Source of the DNA: Symbiodinium kawagutii
Taxonomy: Eukaryota; Sar; Dinophyceae; Suessiales; Symbiodiniaceae
Length of the DNA: 64,000 nt
Direction: 5' to 3'
Assembly (NCBI GenBank): GCA_009767595.1
Contig: VSDK01016458.1
Span: 9,268 to 73,267 of the forward strand
The notes under the pieces: model-generated
Told to the model about the DNA's origin: nothing
Databases searched by the model: none
What the model saw: only the letters and a program-made list of their open reading frames with translations
Position numbers and translations under genes: made by a program
Shown here: positions 14,201 to 27,213 of the stretch, piece by piece
How the letters are laid out: each line of letters opens with the position of its first letter
Numbering within the stretch: the stretch's first letter is position 1

Positions 14201-16041
14201 AATGGTTCCATACGGTAGAGGTTCCATGTACCGCGGTGATCGCACGGCGCACGATACTTGGTGAATGGGAATTTCACAGGTGTTGATTTTTTCCGACTTT
14301 GGTAAGGTATGCTGTAAAAATGCATGTTTACAGGCTATATATCACAAATATTAGATATCATACTAACTTACAAATATATATATATATATATATATAGATA
14401 TATACATATGTCTGTAAATATACATGTATTTTGTTCATGTAAGATCTCCAAAGATGAGTTCGCGATCTCCCAATCGCCCTGCGCCTGCCGCAGCCAGGTA
14501 GAGGGCCACTGGGCATCCAAGGCCTCCGCAGCCAACGATGAGAACGCTCCCTGGGCGCTGCTGAAACGTCGGTGGGATCGACCTGGGGATGTCATGTGCC
14601 GTATGTGCCTTATATGGCGAGCTGGGTCAAGCATTTAACCAACCAATTAATGGGGGATAGTAACCAACAAAACTATAGGGAAAACAATGGTCAATGATGG
14701 GGAACCAGGATTACGGGGTTTTGACCCACAGCCATATTATGATGATTATACTTATCATGATGGATGATGATAAACATAATGATCTGATGATTCGATAAGG
14801 GTTCGTGCGATGAGTTTCTTTGACTTCTTTCACTACTTATCTATGTATCTACTAGTTCCATTTGCCTGTGTACCTGATAGGTCCTGTTTTACTTGTCAAC
14901 CTCACTGTTCTTCCAATGACCTGTTTGTTTGTCTATCTGATTCAAGCATGTTTGTATACAATACACGCATGCACTAGTGTTCATATATATATATATAAAT
15001 AGATAAATAGATAAATAAATAGATCAATAAATAAATAAGTAAATAAATAAATAAATACATACAGTACATACATACATGTCTGCGTAGATAGGGATAGTAC
15101 GCTAACAGCGCAGTTTTCTGGATATCATAGGTGGTGGGTAGCAAAACAATCACAAGAACTTTCGTGCGTGCTCAACTGATCATTTCTGGCAATAATTTTC
15201 AGCCATAGCCAAAGCTATGCACATGAGGACGATTTTGCTGTTAAATGATTGTTTGATTCACCTTTTCCAGGAACCTGCAAGGTTTAGCACAGACCTGTGA
15301 ACATAGAACTTCTGCAAGCTCTGCTTCCAGCAAGGAAGCGAGGACAAGCTGCTTCCAACATCAGGTTTGGTGGTGCCAGGAGAAGATCGACACAAACATC
15401 GCAATCCCCAAAGCGCTTTCCCCCCCAAGAGGAGGCGATAGCCCGAAACCATTTCATATGAGGTGCAACAGGTCCAACACTACATATCCAATGGTGCCCC
15501 AAGTTGTCCACCAAGATGAACTTTAGCTTTAAATGACTCTCCATACATGGGTGGATTCTCAAAATTGGGACCCCCTGATCATCCAGGTTATGAATTATCT
15601 ATAGTAATAAACCAACCAGTTCTGGGGGTTCCCTACTATACAAAGTGGGCCCCCCTAGTTATAAGTTGCTCAATAGGTCATTTAAGTATGGCTATATCTA
15701 CCATAACTAGTAGCCTAGTTATAAACCATCTTAGCTAACGATTTGGGGGCCCCACCTTGTAAGAAACCCCAAAAAATCAATGGTTTCTTACCATAAATAG
15801 TTTAATATCCTGGATGATTTGGGGGTACCCTGATTTTGAGAAACACCCATATCTGTATGATCTTCCAATAACCCAACCAGTTTTGGGGGTTCCCTACTAC
15901 ATAAGAAACCCCCACATGGACCCTCACCAGTTCCTCCCTCACCCTCCGTGCCTTGCAGCAACTGCTTCTGACCCTCAACGCCCAGGCTGGGAAGCACCAC
16001 CTGTCGACCATAGCGCTCCACTTCCAAGCGACTCAGCCCAC
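4883..16041 (-). CDS. MOCS3: MOCS3/Uba4: adenylyltransferase and sulfurtransferase
   Basis: This enzyme adenylates the C-terminus of a ubiquitin-like carrier (Urm1, MOCS2A) and transfers sulfur to it, for tRNA 2-thiolation and molybdopterin synthesis in the cytosol. Thirteen exons join in phase: 15952-16041, 14485-14550, 13175-13272, 12400-12505, 11305-11410, 10889-10943, 9492-9605, 8504-8610, 7991-8096, 7692-7711, 6075-6153, 5208-5284 and 4883-4991 (TGA). They give about 376 residues. Visible in order: RYGRQVVLP, the nucleotide-binding [42 protein letters not shown], zinc Cys pairs GGPCLRC and DCVGCG, the thioester-Cys segment SCEEHGVLG, then a rhodanese domain with VLDVR and the persulfide loop CRRGNDS. 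Donors are GC 6, GA 3 and GT 3. The 20-nt exon 7692-7711 and the start of exon 5208-5284 are the weakest joins. The N-terminal exon with the start codon is not settled; it should lie above 16.04 kb. Confidence 0.92.
8162..8335. repeat. (CTAT)n microsatellite with degenerate tail
   Basis: A run of TCTA units (8162-8206) continues into degenerate CCAAT/CTAAT units and an AT run near 8305-8325. It lies in the MOCS3 intron between the exons at 8504 and 8096. Confidence 0.9.
9666..9723. repeat. Inverted-repeat family B, short copy
   Basis: The ends GGTAAACTCACCTGG and AGCTGGTTTACC are roughly reverse complementary and enclose AAAATCAAAC. It resembles the better copies at 29.2 and 30.1 kb. It lies just upstream of the MOCS3 exon at 9492-9605. 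Confidence 0.45.
13320..13700. repeat. Degenerate GATGGTTA-type low-complexity intron tract
   Basis: Units of the kind TGATGGTTAGATGATGG recur with many variations through this MOCS3 intron. Similar degenerate GATGGTT/AACCATC tracts fill much of the other introns in the window, for example 16.3-16.9, 22.4-22.7, 25.9-26.6 and 42.6-43.2 kb, so it is a general compositional feature of these introns and not one repeat family. Confidence 0.7.
14985..15066. repeat. AT-rich (AAAT)n/(ATAG)n tract
   Basis: An (AT)n run followed by AAATAGAT and AAATAAAT units in the first placed MOCS3 intron. No coding or structural signal is seen. Confidence 0.85.
15544..15772. repeat. MITE-like family A copy
   Basis: The copy begins ATGGGTGGATTCTCAAAATT with GGGACCCCC, and ends with GGGGGCCCCACC and AAGAAACCCC. 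The middle holds a second partial pair (GGGGGTTCCC...GGGCCCCCC), so this may be two nested or adjacent copies. Confidence 0.6.
15817..15918. repeat. MITE-like family A copy next to a MOCS3 exon
   Basis: GGGGGTACCC with GATTTTGAGAAACACCCATAT-type sequence on one side, and GGGGGTTCCC with AAGAAACCCCCACATGG on the other. It ends within 40 bp of the first placed MOCS3 exon, on its 3' (intron) side. Confidence 0.6.
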
Positions 16042-16205
16042 CTAAGAGGCAGCTGCCAGGCGACGGTGGCCGAGAACACGTCATAACTGGTGGGTGAAAT
16101 GAACCGAGGGTTTCTAGTGCTGAACAAGTGATATTTGGAACAAGTAACATTAGAACAAGTGATATCGACAAGTTTCGAATGTCATATGACACCATGGTTC
16201 AAAAC

Positions 16206-16325
16206 TCACAGAACAACTCCAATCCAGGGCTCAATGACTATGACCGTGATTCCAAGAGCTGAGGCTCCGGTGCGCCACGCTGCGTCTTCTGGATAAGCAT
16301 CCGGGTCAACCAGCGCTGGGGGTAC
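16206..16325 (-). other. Candidate 5' exon of MOCS3 (unresolved)
   Basis: This GC-rich minus-strand block stands out from the AT-rich flanks and is open in two frames. One reads LVDPDAYPEDAAWRTGASA and ends in a TGA at 16206-16208. The other reads IQKTQRGAPEPQLLES, which would suit the charged N-terminal region that precedes the RYGRQ segment in MOCS3 proteins. A second GC-rich block at 16560-16680 could also be an exon. The splice phase does not decide between them. Confidence 0.3.
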
Positions 16326-19321
16326 CCATTGTAGGTTAACCACCGTCATAAATCCTCGTTGTCAACTATCAATTAATCATTGTCAATACGTGTAGCCATT
16401 GTTGAGATTGTCAACCATTAGGATTATGGTTGACAATGATAACGGTTGAGATTGTCAATCCATCATCAATTATTGATGACAATCTCAACTTATCAACCAT
16501 CATCAATCATTGTTAACCATCATTATCGAACATTGCTGGCTTAGCTCCCATCCTTGGTCCTGATGCGCCATCGAGCGGCAGCCCTGCCAGATCTTTTCAT
16601 CGCGCCGGGATCGCGGCCGAAAGAACTCCTGGATCCGTGGCGAAAATTGGTTCCAAAGCTGTGACCGGTTCAGTTGACGGTTCAGTGGCGAAACATCTTT
16701 ACTGATTGAGGATGGTCCATGGTTGTTTATGATAATGATGGTGAGTTGATTGAGGTAAGTTCATTGAGGTAAGTTCATTGAGGCAAGTTGATTGAGGTAA
16801 TGGTTTACCTTTCAGCTGACGGTTCCTCAATGATGGTAAGTTGATTGAGGATGGTTGTTTATGATGCTGATGATTAAAAATGGTTGTATATCATGGGTTC
16901 TAAAGCTGATAATCAACATAAATGCTGATTAAGATCGATGAAACTTGGCAAATGACTGGTTATAATGAATCATGATGGCTTATGAGAATGGTTCATGACT
17001 ATGCTTGATGATTGTCGTTAATCATGTTTCATTGTGAATATAATGATGGCTGTTAATGATGATGAACAGTTTCATCATTATTACTGTAGTAACTATGGTC
17101 AACATTCACTGAACAATAATCACAGTTGAAGTTAACAACCATCATTGACTCAACATTCGCAACCGTCATTGATCAGGTCACCATATCAATGTATTGTATT
17201 GGATGATATTGGCTCATGACTTAAGGTGGATGATAATCAGGGTTTTTTGATGGTGGAGTACCAACGATAACTCGTTTTATAGCGAGCGTGGATTATGCTC
17301 CTAGAAACTAAGAGCCAGACTCTTCCAAATAAGGTTTGGAAGATGATGAGAGACAATTGTAAGGCTCTACGTCTGAACGAATAGCGAAGACTTTCAATTT
17401 GTAAGAACAATGAGGGCATCGTATGCGTGCAGGTGTTCAAGAGCTGAGTAATAATGAAGATAATGATGATACTGTTGATGGCCAATTACTGGCAATATCA
17501 TTAAGGTTGGTCAAAACTAAGCAATATGAACAATAAAGGTAATGCCAATGTTGACATTAGGAGCTAATCAATGACAGAATCAAAAGGAAACAAAAGGATG
17601 ACCATGCTCAGCTAGAATCATTGGGTAACCCTACTACTAAGCATTGTTAACCACTATCAACATTTGGAAGCCCACGGCTTGTGCAACCAGCACACATGTT
17701 CAATATCAGATCCCAGTGACCTCGCAAGGCAGGTCGCCTGGCATGACATGTGAAAAGCCACTTCTGAATGCAAAGAACTTGGAACAAATGATATCATGGT
17801 TGTTGTGTTCATCATCTGACATGATAACATGTTTACAAGCCATCATCATGAAATTCAAATGTCAGGCATGTAAAATCATCTTGGAATAGATTGAATATCA
17901 AACTGCATCATCTCTCCCAATATGTAAGCATAAAAATTGAAGATGATCGACCATCTGTAGTGATATACCATTCCTGTTTGGCAAAAGACTTCCCCATCAC
18001 AGTAACCAGGTTTCCGGACGGGATAGCCTTCACATCCCTTCACCCTTTATTGGGCGTGAACTCACTTCTCCAAGGCCTGGAAACTACTGCTTTGTAGAGG
18101 CATGTCTGGAGAGTTCCCCCGTCAGCCCCACCGGTGGCCCGTCCAGACATCCACTGAGGCATCCGTTCATGTCGTGACATCAGCGGATCGCTTCACGGTG
18201 GTGGGAAGACCCTGGAAAGCCTACCACCAATGTATCGGGTGGCCCATGGCCTGTGACTTTTCGCAACCGAGACTATGGTTCTGCTGAAGATTCTTCGAGA
18301 TCATGGGAGGAAAGCAGCCAATCTGATTACAGACGTAGGGAGTTGGATGCACGCGGTACTCCTTCTAAATTAGAAAGTCTATGATCTGACTAGTGCTGCA
18401 CGTTTGAGGCCCTGCTAGGCCAATCTGACTTCCCAACTTCTTTCAAAGACGTCTTCAGTGAATTCAATCAATCCTGATGACTGGGACTGTTCTAAGGTAA
18501 GCACTACTTAAGCATTCAAGGTGCAGCTCAGCCTACCGCAGCTTGAACCATTGTCACTCCTTGTCAGCACAGAGGATGCTCAGAATAGCTAGCTCTGCTG
18601 CATCATTGGCATCTACACAGCCCCAAGTTTGTTGAAAAGCCATAAATTCAACCAGCTTCTTATGAGACCTGGCACCCAAGTCCGCCCTAGCGATCCTGGG
18701 GTGGTAGCACTAAGCTGCCAAGCTGTTGGAACGAAACGATGGGCTGACACCACTGGTCACCACTGGTCACCACCGCGTTTTTGCCGCTGCACGCCATGTT
18801 TGGCAGCACAGTGAGACGTTTAGCCATGGATGCTTGGGGGCACTCCAGCGACGTCGCACATGTTGGATGGTTCGGGTACCAATGGCGGGTGCCCTTGTGG
18901 CTGTTATAGGGAACCAGTTCGTTGACTCTCTCTTCGGGGAAGCGCAAGTTGTTGCTCCTGTCCGAATCTTAAGGGAACCAGTGAGCCATGTCTTTTGGCG
19001 CTGCACTGAAAACCTTTTTGGCATTGCTGTTTTTACCTATCAATTGCTCTTCATGGTTTGGAATTCGGGGTTAAGATAACTTGATACTTGATACTCTTGG
19101 AACAACAAACATAGAGTATATCGTGTTTATATGCATTCTATAACTCCATATATTACAGTTGTGCCAATGATGATGGTATCACAAGAGTCATATTTCGTTA
19201 CTGATGAAGAACTATTAGTCTCGTTTATTCTAGATGAATCAGAATCAGTATCAGTCTATACTGATTGATAGAACCAATCAATACCAAAGACATCCTTGCA
19301 AGCCGTACCAATACTAATACT

Positions 19322-19372
19322 ACGCGCAGACCCCGTGGTTTGCCCAGAGGGCAAACCACGGGGTCTGTGCGT
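19322..19372. repeat. Near-perfect 24-bp palindrome
   Basis: Two 24-base arms around a 3-base centre (AGA), with one mismatch; the inner GACCCCGTGGTTTGCCC arm is perfect. It lies 50 bp from the telomeric repeat block. A related half-site, GGGCAAACCATAGGGTCT, occurs at about 19,623-19,640 on the other side of that block. This may be a transposon end or a repair scar. Confidence 0.9.
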
Positions 19373-19423
19373 GCTGAACATTGCTCGAAGAATCAGTGAG
19401 AAACACTGGCTATACGCAGTGAT

Positions 19424-19532
19424 TTAGGGTTTAGGGTTTTAGGGTTTAGGTTTTAGGGTTTAGGGTTTTAAGGTTTTAGGGTTTAGGGTTTTAGGGTTTA
19501 GGGTTTTAGGGTTTTAGGGTTTAGGGTTAGGG
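19424..19532. repeat. Interstitial telomeric repeats, TTTAGGG/TTTTAGGG
   Basis: About 14 units of TTTAGGG and TTTTAGGG, with a few variants, run for roughly 110 bp. TTTAGGG is the plant-type telomere repeat and is also the one reported for dinoflagellates. The block is internal, between two genes, and is flanked by the split palindrome described at 19322. Confidence 0.93.
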
Positions 19533-19687
19533 CTTCTTGATTCTCAGAGTTTCTAAACAACGGGCCTGCGCAGGGTTTTGAACAGTTGACAAGACTCACT
19601 TCTGGGGAGGTCTTGTGGTCACGGGCAAACCATAGGGTCTTGCCGTAATACTAGTAGTCATCAGTAAGTATTGGAAGATCATACAAA

Positions 19688-19804
19688 TATGGGTGTTTCT
19701 CAAAATAGTGGATCGACCAGTCATCATCCTTTATCTTAACCATTTCTAGTACTAAACCAACCATAACTCGGGGATGTCCCCTATGACTTGAGAAACCCCG
19801 TTAT
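19688..19804. repeat. MITE-like family A copy
   Basis: The left end is ATATGGGTGTTTCTCAAAAT. The right end is TGACTTGAGAAACCCCGTTATA preceded by GGGGATGTCCCC. It is about 117 bp, just 3' of the GAF gene stop codon. Confidence 0.7.
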
Positions 19805-19912
19805 ACGGCAACCATAGATGTTGGCTGCTGACCCTCCCAGCCCTCCACAGCTTGGGGCTCGCCCTCCCAATTCTTTGGGGAGAGCAGCGCACCGCGACTC
19901 AGGCAGCGGTGC

Positions 19913-22900
19913 TCAATCCTCTTCCTCCTCAATGACCTGGTTCAAGGACTCCATCTGCCTGCGATGATTTGGGTAGTCAGTTTGGGGTACCCCCAGTTAT
20001 CATTCAATTTACCATTTGTAGTAATAGACCACCTTTTTGGGGGGTAAACTAGTAAACCACCATTTTGAGCGACTCAAAGATAACACATCGCTGTTATGGT
20101 AGGATGACTTAGGACGGCTTAGGGTGGCACAATTTCTTGTTCTTGGAAAGATATTGATGTTCGTTCCGCTGGCTTGGAGCGATGCCTTTCCAGACCCAGA
20201 GCTGATGCCCACAAGTCGCAGAAATGTTTCCTGATCCGCGATACATGAGCTGCTGTAAAGATAAAATTTGTGGGGAAGCATGGCCATGCTGATCAATGTA
20301 AGACTAATGAAGTTACACGGCACTAACAACGGTGTGCGTGCATGTGTCCTTGAAAGCACCATCGAAGTCCTAAACGCCTAAAATGTTTGAACAATCAAAT
20401 GATCATTCGACGGCTTTCGGGTGCTCCGTCATCCAACCGCCATTGGTTATTCCTAATACCATCCAAGCCCCAAGCAGTTTCATACCGGACCCCCGGTTCA
20501 TGGGTTCGCCGACTGCTTTCAAAGGGTATATGCATGCGTTCAAAGGTTAGATCCAGCGGATAGATGGAGTAGATCCATCAATGATGGGTGGCAACTCAAA
20601 AAAAAACATGACACTTCGGTTTTTCTGAATGGATTTTCCATGAAGTATAGTCCAACTAATATAGAAAAAACATGTCTACTCATATTGTAGCCATGACAAC
20701 TCCAATTATAGATACGCAAAACAATCCAGACACATCCACCATCATCCACCTCTCCACACGAGTCCCACGGATCCCTGGCTGGCCACCCCAAACAACCCAG
20801 CGCTGTGGCCTCTGGTGGCTGTGATGACTGGACTCCAAGTCCTTCACGACACTGACGTTGATGCCCGCCTAACGCCGGCAAGCACAAGTTCCTATGACCC
20901 ATGTCACAGTCTTATCTATGGTTATCTATGGTTAATAGTGAGGAACTAGGGTTTTGTAAGGTTTATAGAACTAGGGTTTTATAAGGACTATGTTTTAACC
21001 ACGAATAATGGCTAATAATAGAGGATATTCACCAACAAACTCGTGGTTAAACAACTTCTGTATCGTGGTTTCTAAATATGAGGGTACCCAATAAAATGGA
21101 TGCTTTATTAATTACCATGAATGGTCAATAAACTGAATGATTTCAGGGGTCCACCTTATTGTGAAAAACACCCTGTGGCTGTGGGTACCCTCTACCCCCA
21201 GTGATCATCTCGGAAATGTATTGACTGGTTTTTGACTTATTACTCATGTTTTTTCTAAACATGTATGTCAACACACAAGGCTAAGGTTTTATTACTTGAA
21301 TCATTTAGACATTTGAATGTAAACATGAATATGTGGATATACAAACAGTTACACACGCATGTAGCACCTTTCAAACTGCAGATATTGTGGCGTATACCTA
21401 AACCATCATCCACAATCACGAACCGTATGGCCGTGAAGCAAATTCTTCAGGGTACCTGTGATGTCAGAATCTGACAAGGACCCAACCCTTAACCAACCAG
21501 GCGGCAACAGTCGTGGAGCTCTGGCTGAAGCCCTGGTGATTTCCCTTGCCAGGTCACCCAGTGATCCCAGTGCCTCGCCTTGGAATTTGCCTGGGGACGG
21601 GACGTCAAGAGGTGAGTCAAAGGCATGAGGAGAGACTGTGGAGACCATGGATTCAATCCTCAAAATCCTCAAAATCCATGGTAGCATAAGTAGCATATGC
21701 TTGTCAGAAAACATCGTTGTCAAGACACGGTCAGGACGTTTTCTTCGCGCGTTCAGACCACTTTGTTTTCAGTCGGTACATTGATTGCAGGCTGTGCCGG
21801 TCTGAAACTCTGTCACATTACATTCTAGATTTGTTGAGGGTTGGGCAAGTAAGAATTCACTGATTGTCCAGATCTTGTCATTGATCAGTAACCAGCAACC
21901 ATTGAACCCATGGCCAAGCTGAGCTTTTGTGTTCACCATCATGAACCATCATCAGGATAAGTCCTCCTTCACCATCACTAGACATCAATGAACCATCAAC
22001 TAACCATCAACCAACCAATTCACCTTCCACTTAGTATAATCTACCATCAAATCAGGACCTTTTGGCCACAAATTTACCAATTGATCACCAATTAACCATC
22101 AATCAACCACCAGTTCCTGTCAGGTTGTTACATGAAAAAACACCATATCTGTGTTTGGCTGAGCATGTGTTGAAGGCTGACCTGCGACTGAGTAAGCATG
22201 AGATGCTTGGCCATTGCGATTGTTCGACCTCGATCTCATTTCAGCTGCTGTTCGGAATTCTCCACGTCTGCTGCTCAAACCTGGAGAATGTTTCACCGAC
22301 GAATGTTTAATTCACCATCAATTCACCACGGATTCATCCAATTCACCATGAACCTCATCGCCAAGTGGCCGGTTTCAGCAACGAAGACTGGGCCAGTTGG
22401 GTGGCCACGAACATCGCATAGGTCTCTAAGACCTGTGCAAGGCCAAGTCTCGGGCTGTGAATCAACCGCCATTTATTAGTTAATAATGGTCAATAATGGT
22501 TAGGAATGGTTAAGAATGGTTATTTAACTCAAGGTTCGCTATGGTTCATGGTTACTCTATTCTTGGTGGTTAACAATGCCAAACTGATAGTTGTTAATGA
22601 TGGTTAGTGCCAGAGAAGTCTTTGTCAATAATGGTTGCTATGGTTACTCATTATTGGAATAGCACTAGTGGTATGTAATGGTAAATAGTGTGGCTAGTGA
22701 TCATGATGAATTGATGTTGATTAAGGATGAATCAATACTTAATGGATTTGAAGTAAGTAACTGGAAATCATGGCGGCTATGTGATAGTTCATACTAACTA
22801 TGAGTGCTCAGGCTTCTGCGAATTGTGCTAGTACTGAGCGACAATGTTCAACAACAATCGCTAGTGATAAACCGTCAGCCGGCGGACATACTAGTACTGC

Positions 22901-25900
22901 GAAATGATGCAAACTATGGAAGTCATAATCAATAAGCGCAATCTTATTTCATTCATGCATTCTCTGTGTGGCTCTTTTTTCGAGTGATAGAGCTTCAAAA
23001 CAGTTCTTGGCTGAAGACCTTAGATCCATCAACATTTTCTTTTGGCCGCCTGTGGCGGTATATTTGTTCCGAACACCTGGCAGTCAGATCCTCGTTTTTG
23101 CACAGCTTTGGCCTGTCAACATGGTGGTCGTTGCTGGACACCAAAAACAAAGATTGTTTTATAACAATCAGTTCAGTGCTGGTCGGTTGTGACTGGTTTA
23201 TTGTCATCAAAAGTCAGACCTGATTTATTGAATGGTTACATTTCTGAGTATCTCTATCATCACTGGTTTCTTTCCCAAAGATTGGCCAGGTATCAGGGGG
23301 ATATCCACAATGCAACTGTTGATTGCTCTGAGCTCAAAAACGGATAGCCCCAAAATTAGGGCCTCGATCGTGTCGGTGATTGGTCAGAAGTATTGGATGT
23401 TTGGGGTCTTGATAGGTTGGTTCCAATTCTTAATCATGAGCTATTGATTGGTTGGTTGGGTTTGGTTGGTTCTCATTGATTGGTTGGGTTGGTTGTTGAT
23501 TGGTTGGTTCTATTTGGGGTGACTATTGAAGACAATCATCGTTGATTCTTGATGGTCCACGAACTTAAAATTGGTCACGATCCTTCATCAACAGTTGGAT
23601 TGTGGATATATCCCTGATAACTGGTGAATAGTGGCATTTGTCAGGACCAATCATTGGATATATTTATATTTATATATATACATATATATATATATATATA
23701 GATATAGATATAGATAGTATATGTAGTCATCAATGCTTGGTCTTTGACTATTGACTGGTTGCTGTTTCTCCACGTTGCAACGAGATGCAAGGAGATGCTG
23801 AGCCCATCCGGCGGCCTGGACGTCTTCATCGTCAAATCGGCCAATCTCATCGTCAAATTCTTGCTTGTTGATCCTGGGTGCTGCCCTGGAACTTGATGCT
23901 GGTGGCCAGCTATGCCATATAATCCATGCAAATGCTCTGGGTTCACCTTTTGGATGAGATGTTGCCCCAGTGAATGCTTTGTTGCTTCACCATAGTACCG
24001 TGGGAATTCTTCCGGAAAGTTCCAGCATGGCACAGCTGTTTCCATTGTGTCATCCGAATTGGTCAAAATGCAGGCAAGATGACATTCGCTTGAAACTTGC
24101 TTCATTGGTGTCATCGCAGGTTGCGGACAAATCCGCCCATTGGGATCTTGCCACTGAGGATGGCACATCTGAATCACTGCACACGCCTTTTCCTTTGTCA
24201 GGGGTTGTCGAACCGGTACAGCGATGATGCTATGCGTCCGATAGCCTCCGGCAATGTCAAGGGATAGGGCTGCGGAAGTGATTAGTTTGAGGCATCAAAC
24301 CAAGAGATGCATCAAATGGATGGGGGGTGTTTCTCAGTGCAGGCTACCCAAAAATCAAATGGATGGTTTACTGAAAATGGCTCATCTTCAATGATTTGGG
24401 GGTACCCCAATTTTCAAGAAACACCTTTTACTGTCTGATGGATTCTGATAGTTGCTGTACTCAATGATCATGGTTGTTTCTATTATGTGCTTTGCGCGGG
24501 ATGGACACGCCGCTGGTACCAACCGCCATCCCTTTTAACTTTTGCTTCTCATTGGACTCACACAGCGGTTGCGGATTTCTCAAACCGAACGCAGCAGGCG
24601 CCGTGTCAAGCAGTAATTGAGATCTGTTGCTTCTGCTTCAGCTGCACTCATGGCCCTTGTTTCCCCGCTTCATCTACACAGCGAAGCTTTTACAAAGCAA
24701 CCTTCATGACTTTATGACAAAGGGGACAATTTTACTGCACTGCTTTATGCACAACGAACTGCTTCAACAACTCTTCTTTACTGTAAAGCGTCTGCGATAC
24801 TGCGATTTGGTGTCTTTTCATAATTGTGCTCCAACGTCCTCACCGTCGCACCAAAAAGCAAAATCAAAAAGCACTGGAAAGTTTTTATGCAAAGCCTCAA
24901 CACAACAGTGCTTTCATATGCTAGTTTCACCGCAAAACTTCACAACCTGAGAGCTGTTGCGTAGGCCTACAGCCTTGAGGGCGCTGAAAGGAGCGCCTGT
25001 TTTCTCATCGAATTCGGGGTTGAATCTGGCATCTTCATACCTGAGCCACCGGTGACAGGTCAACATCGTCTGTGAATCTATGGAATCTGGATGCAACTTG
25101 CGGGTATTCCACCAAAAAGAAGGAATCATAATGTAGGTGTTGATGGGAGTTAGAAGATTGGCTCCTCATTGAAACAGCCACTGGGTATGGTACATGCCAG
25201 CTTCCTGCTCAGGAAAGGTTTCCCCTCAAACCAACTCTCAGGAAAGGTTTTCCCTCAAGAAAGTCACGCTGGTTCAACACCACTGCAGTGGTAGCTGGCA
25301 CCGAATCTGATGTGCTGTCAGTGCTGCGCATCATCTATCACGATCAACTTGTTCTCACTGGCACATTCTCCAGCAATCCCTTGAGATTTTGGAATCCTCG
25401 GGGTGGAACTGGGATGCAAACAGGCAGGGAAGAACTCTGTTCTGCACTGGGTTGCAGTGCTGGAAAGAAAAGGTAGGTAGGTAGGTTCGAAACACAGCAG
25501 GTACTGATCGACCGACACTTGCGTGGTCAATCCATTGTGGTAAACCTGCGGCCCGGAATATTCTCGTTTCTGCAAGACTGACGCATCTAAATGAATGATC
25601 GCTTCATCAACTTAGGTCGGATCGCACCGATTCCAAGCCAAGTAGGTTGCAAAAATAATCTGATGCAATTGGCAGAAATCAGCTCACAAAAGACTACTGC
25701 GTATTCTAAATTCTAAGCGCGTCATCTATCAGTAAGCGGAACCTCAGGAACTGCTTGCAGGCTGGATCTGCACTCTTAGAAGTGGCTATGGCACAGCGTG
25801 CCAAGTTTAGCCGTGGTGATGTCCTCATCAAATGTCTGAAATCCGCCGGCTTTCTGATGACCCCCTTTGGCTAGGCATGTCGCTGATGATCAATGGTGGG

Positions 25901-27159
25901 TTGATCAATGGTTGATGGCTCCTGGCGATTGATGAATGGTTGATGATATGCATGGGCGCTTGTTACTTCTTAGTGGCTGTTGGTCAGTGGTTGTTCATTG
26001 ATGGCAATCGATAGTTTTCAACGGCAATGAATGGCCACTAGTGGTGCCTTTGCTTCTTGCTGGCTGTGGATACTTCTTCATACTGGTATTAGTCTAACAT
26101 TGATTGACTAGATATATAACTATCAATCAATGAGTGCTTAATCATTGGTTTCCCATGAACTCACCATCAGTTAACCATCCATCAATAGCTAACCAAGCAA
26201 ATCACCATTGACTAGTTAATTTCACCATGAATCAAGTGCTAGTCATCAACTGCTTCACCATTACTATGCTCTCATCATCCTCCTGGTAGCTTCCAAATCG
26301 CTCCCCCTTCTGGTTAGAATCCTACTGGTCCCCTGTAAAGGGCCTCCCAACGAACAGCCGGCCGCGTTCCGCTTGCCCTGGCAGGTCCTGATTTCTACTC
26401 CCGAGTCGTTGGTCATGGAGATCAACTCCTCGGACCTGTCGCGAAGGATGCGACGCGGAGGAACGGTTGATGAAGGGTGGCTGGGCGATGGTTGAGAAAT
26501 GGTTGGTCAATGGTTGGTCGATGGTTGGTGAATGATTGGGTAGTAGTTGATCAATGGTTTGTTGATCAATGATGGATCATGAAAAGAATAGTTGACTCGT
26601 GTTATAGTTGTAGTGATCAACCAAAGTGATAGTTGATGGTGGCTATTGATTAGGGCGATGATTGACCCAATGATAAAGAAGCTGGGATGAAGAAGCTGGG
26701 ATGATGTGGAATCAAGATGATGATACGAACATGAGCTGAATCAGAATCAGGGGTGTACCGATATTGCTATGGATATTGCCCTATCTCGCTCCAAAAATCT
26801 CAAAACCCCTCGGACTGGTCAGCGGCTTACCCACATTTGTTCACTGAACATCTTCCTGCTTGTAGACCTTCCAGAGTTGGACCATTGCTAGAGTGGTCGC
26901 CTGAACATGGGATGAAATCTCGGTGTGTGCTCCGGGATCCCTGGGAACACCTTTTAATGAGAAAAGGCTCGTGGCAACCAGTGATGGGAGCGATCCTCAG
27001 GTATGGTACCTCTTGTATCAAAAGCAGCAAAGACAACCAGTGAAGAACGATTCATCACTAGGGTATACCAAGTGTCATCATCTTTGATGGGTACAGACCT
27101 GAAAATGAGCAAGAGCATACCCTTGGATAAACAGCCAATGATACTGAACAACAACAACG

Positions 27160-27213
<54 letters not shown>

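Larger units (their letters stand above)
16690..19900. other. Spacer between MOCS3 and the GAF gene
   Basis: About 3.2 kb without a convincing exon. It holds GATGGTTA-type low-complexity sequence (16.7-17.2 kb), a stretch of ordinary composition at 17.6-19.0 kb with only short open frames, and then the palindrome and telomeric repeats at 19.3-19.53 kb. The promoter of MOCS3 should lie here. No TATA-type or spliced-leader sequence was recognised; spliced-leader relics were looked for by eye only. Confidence 0.5.

Noticed and set aside
26388..26435. A possible frameshift in GAF-B at 26.34-26.39 kb, where the frame reads on as TCQGKRNAAG
   Set aside because: The read-through is intron. A GA donor after GVEIR joins in phase to RIPKSQGIAG at 25396.
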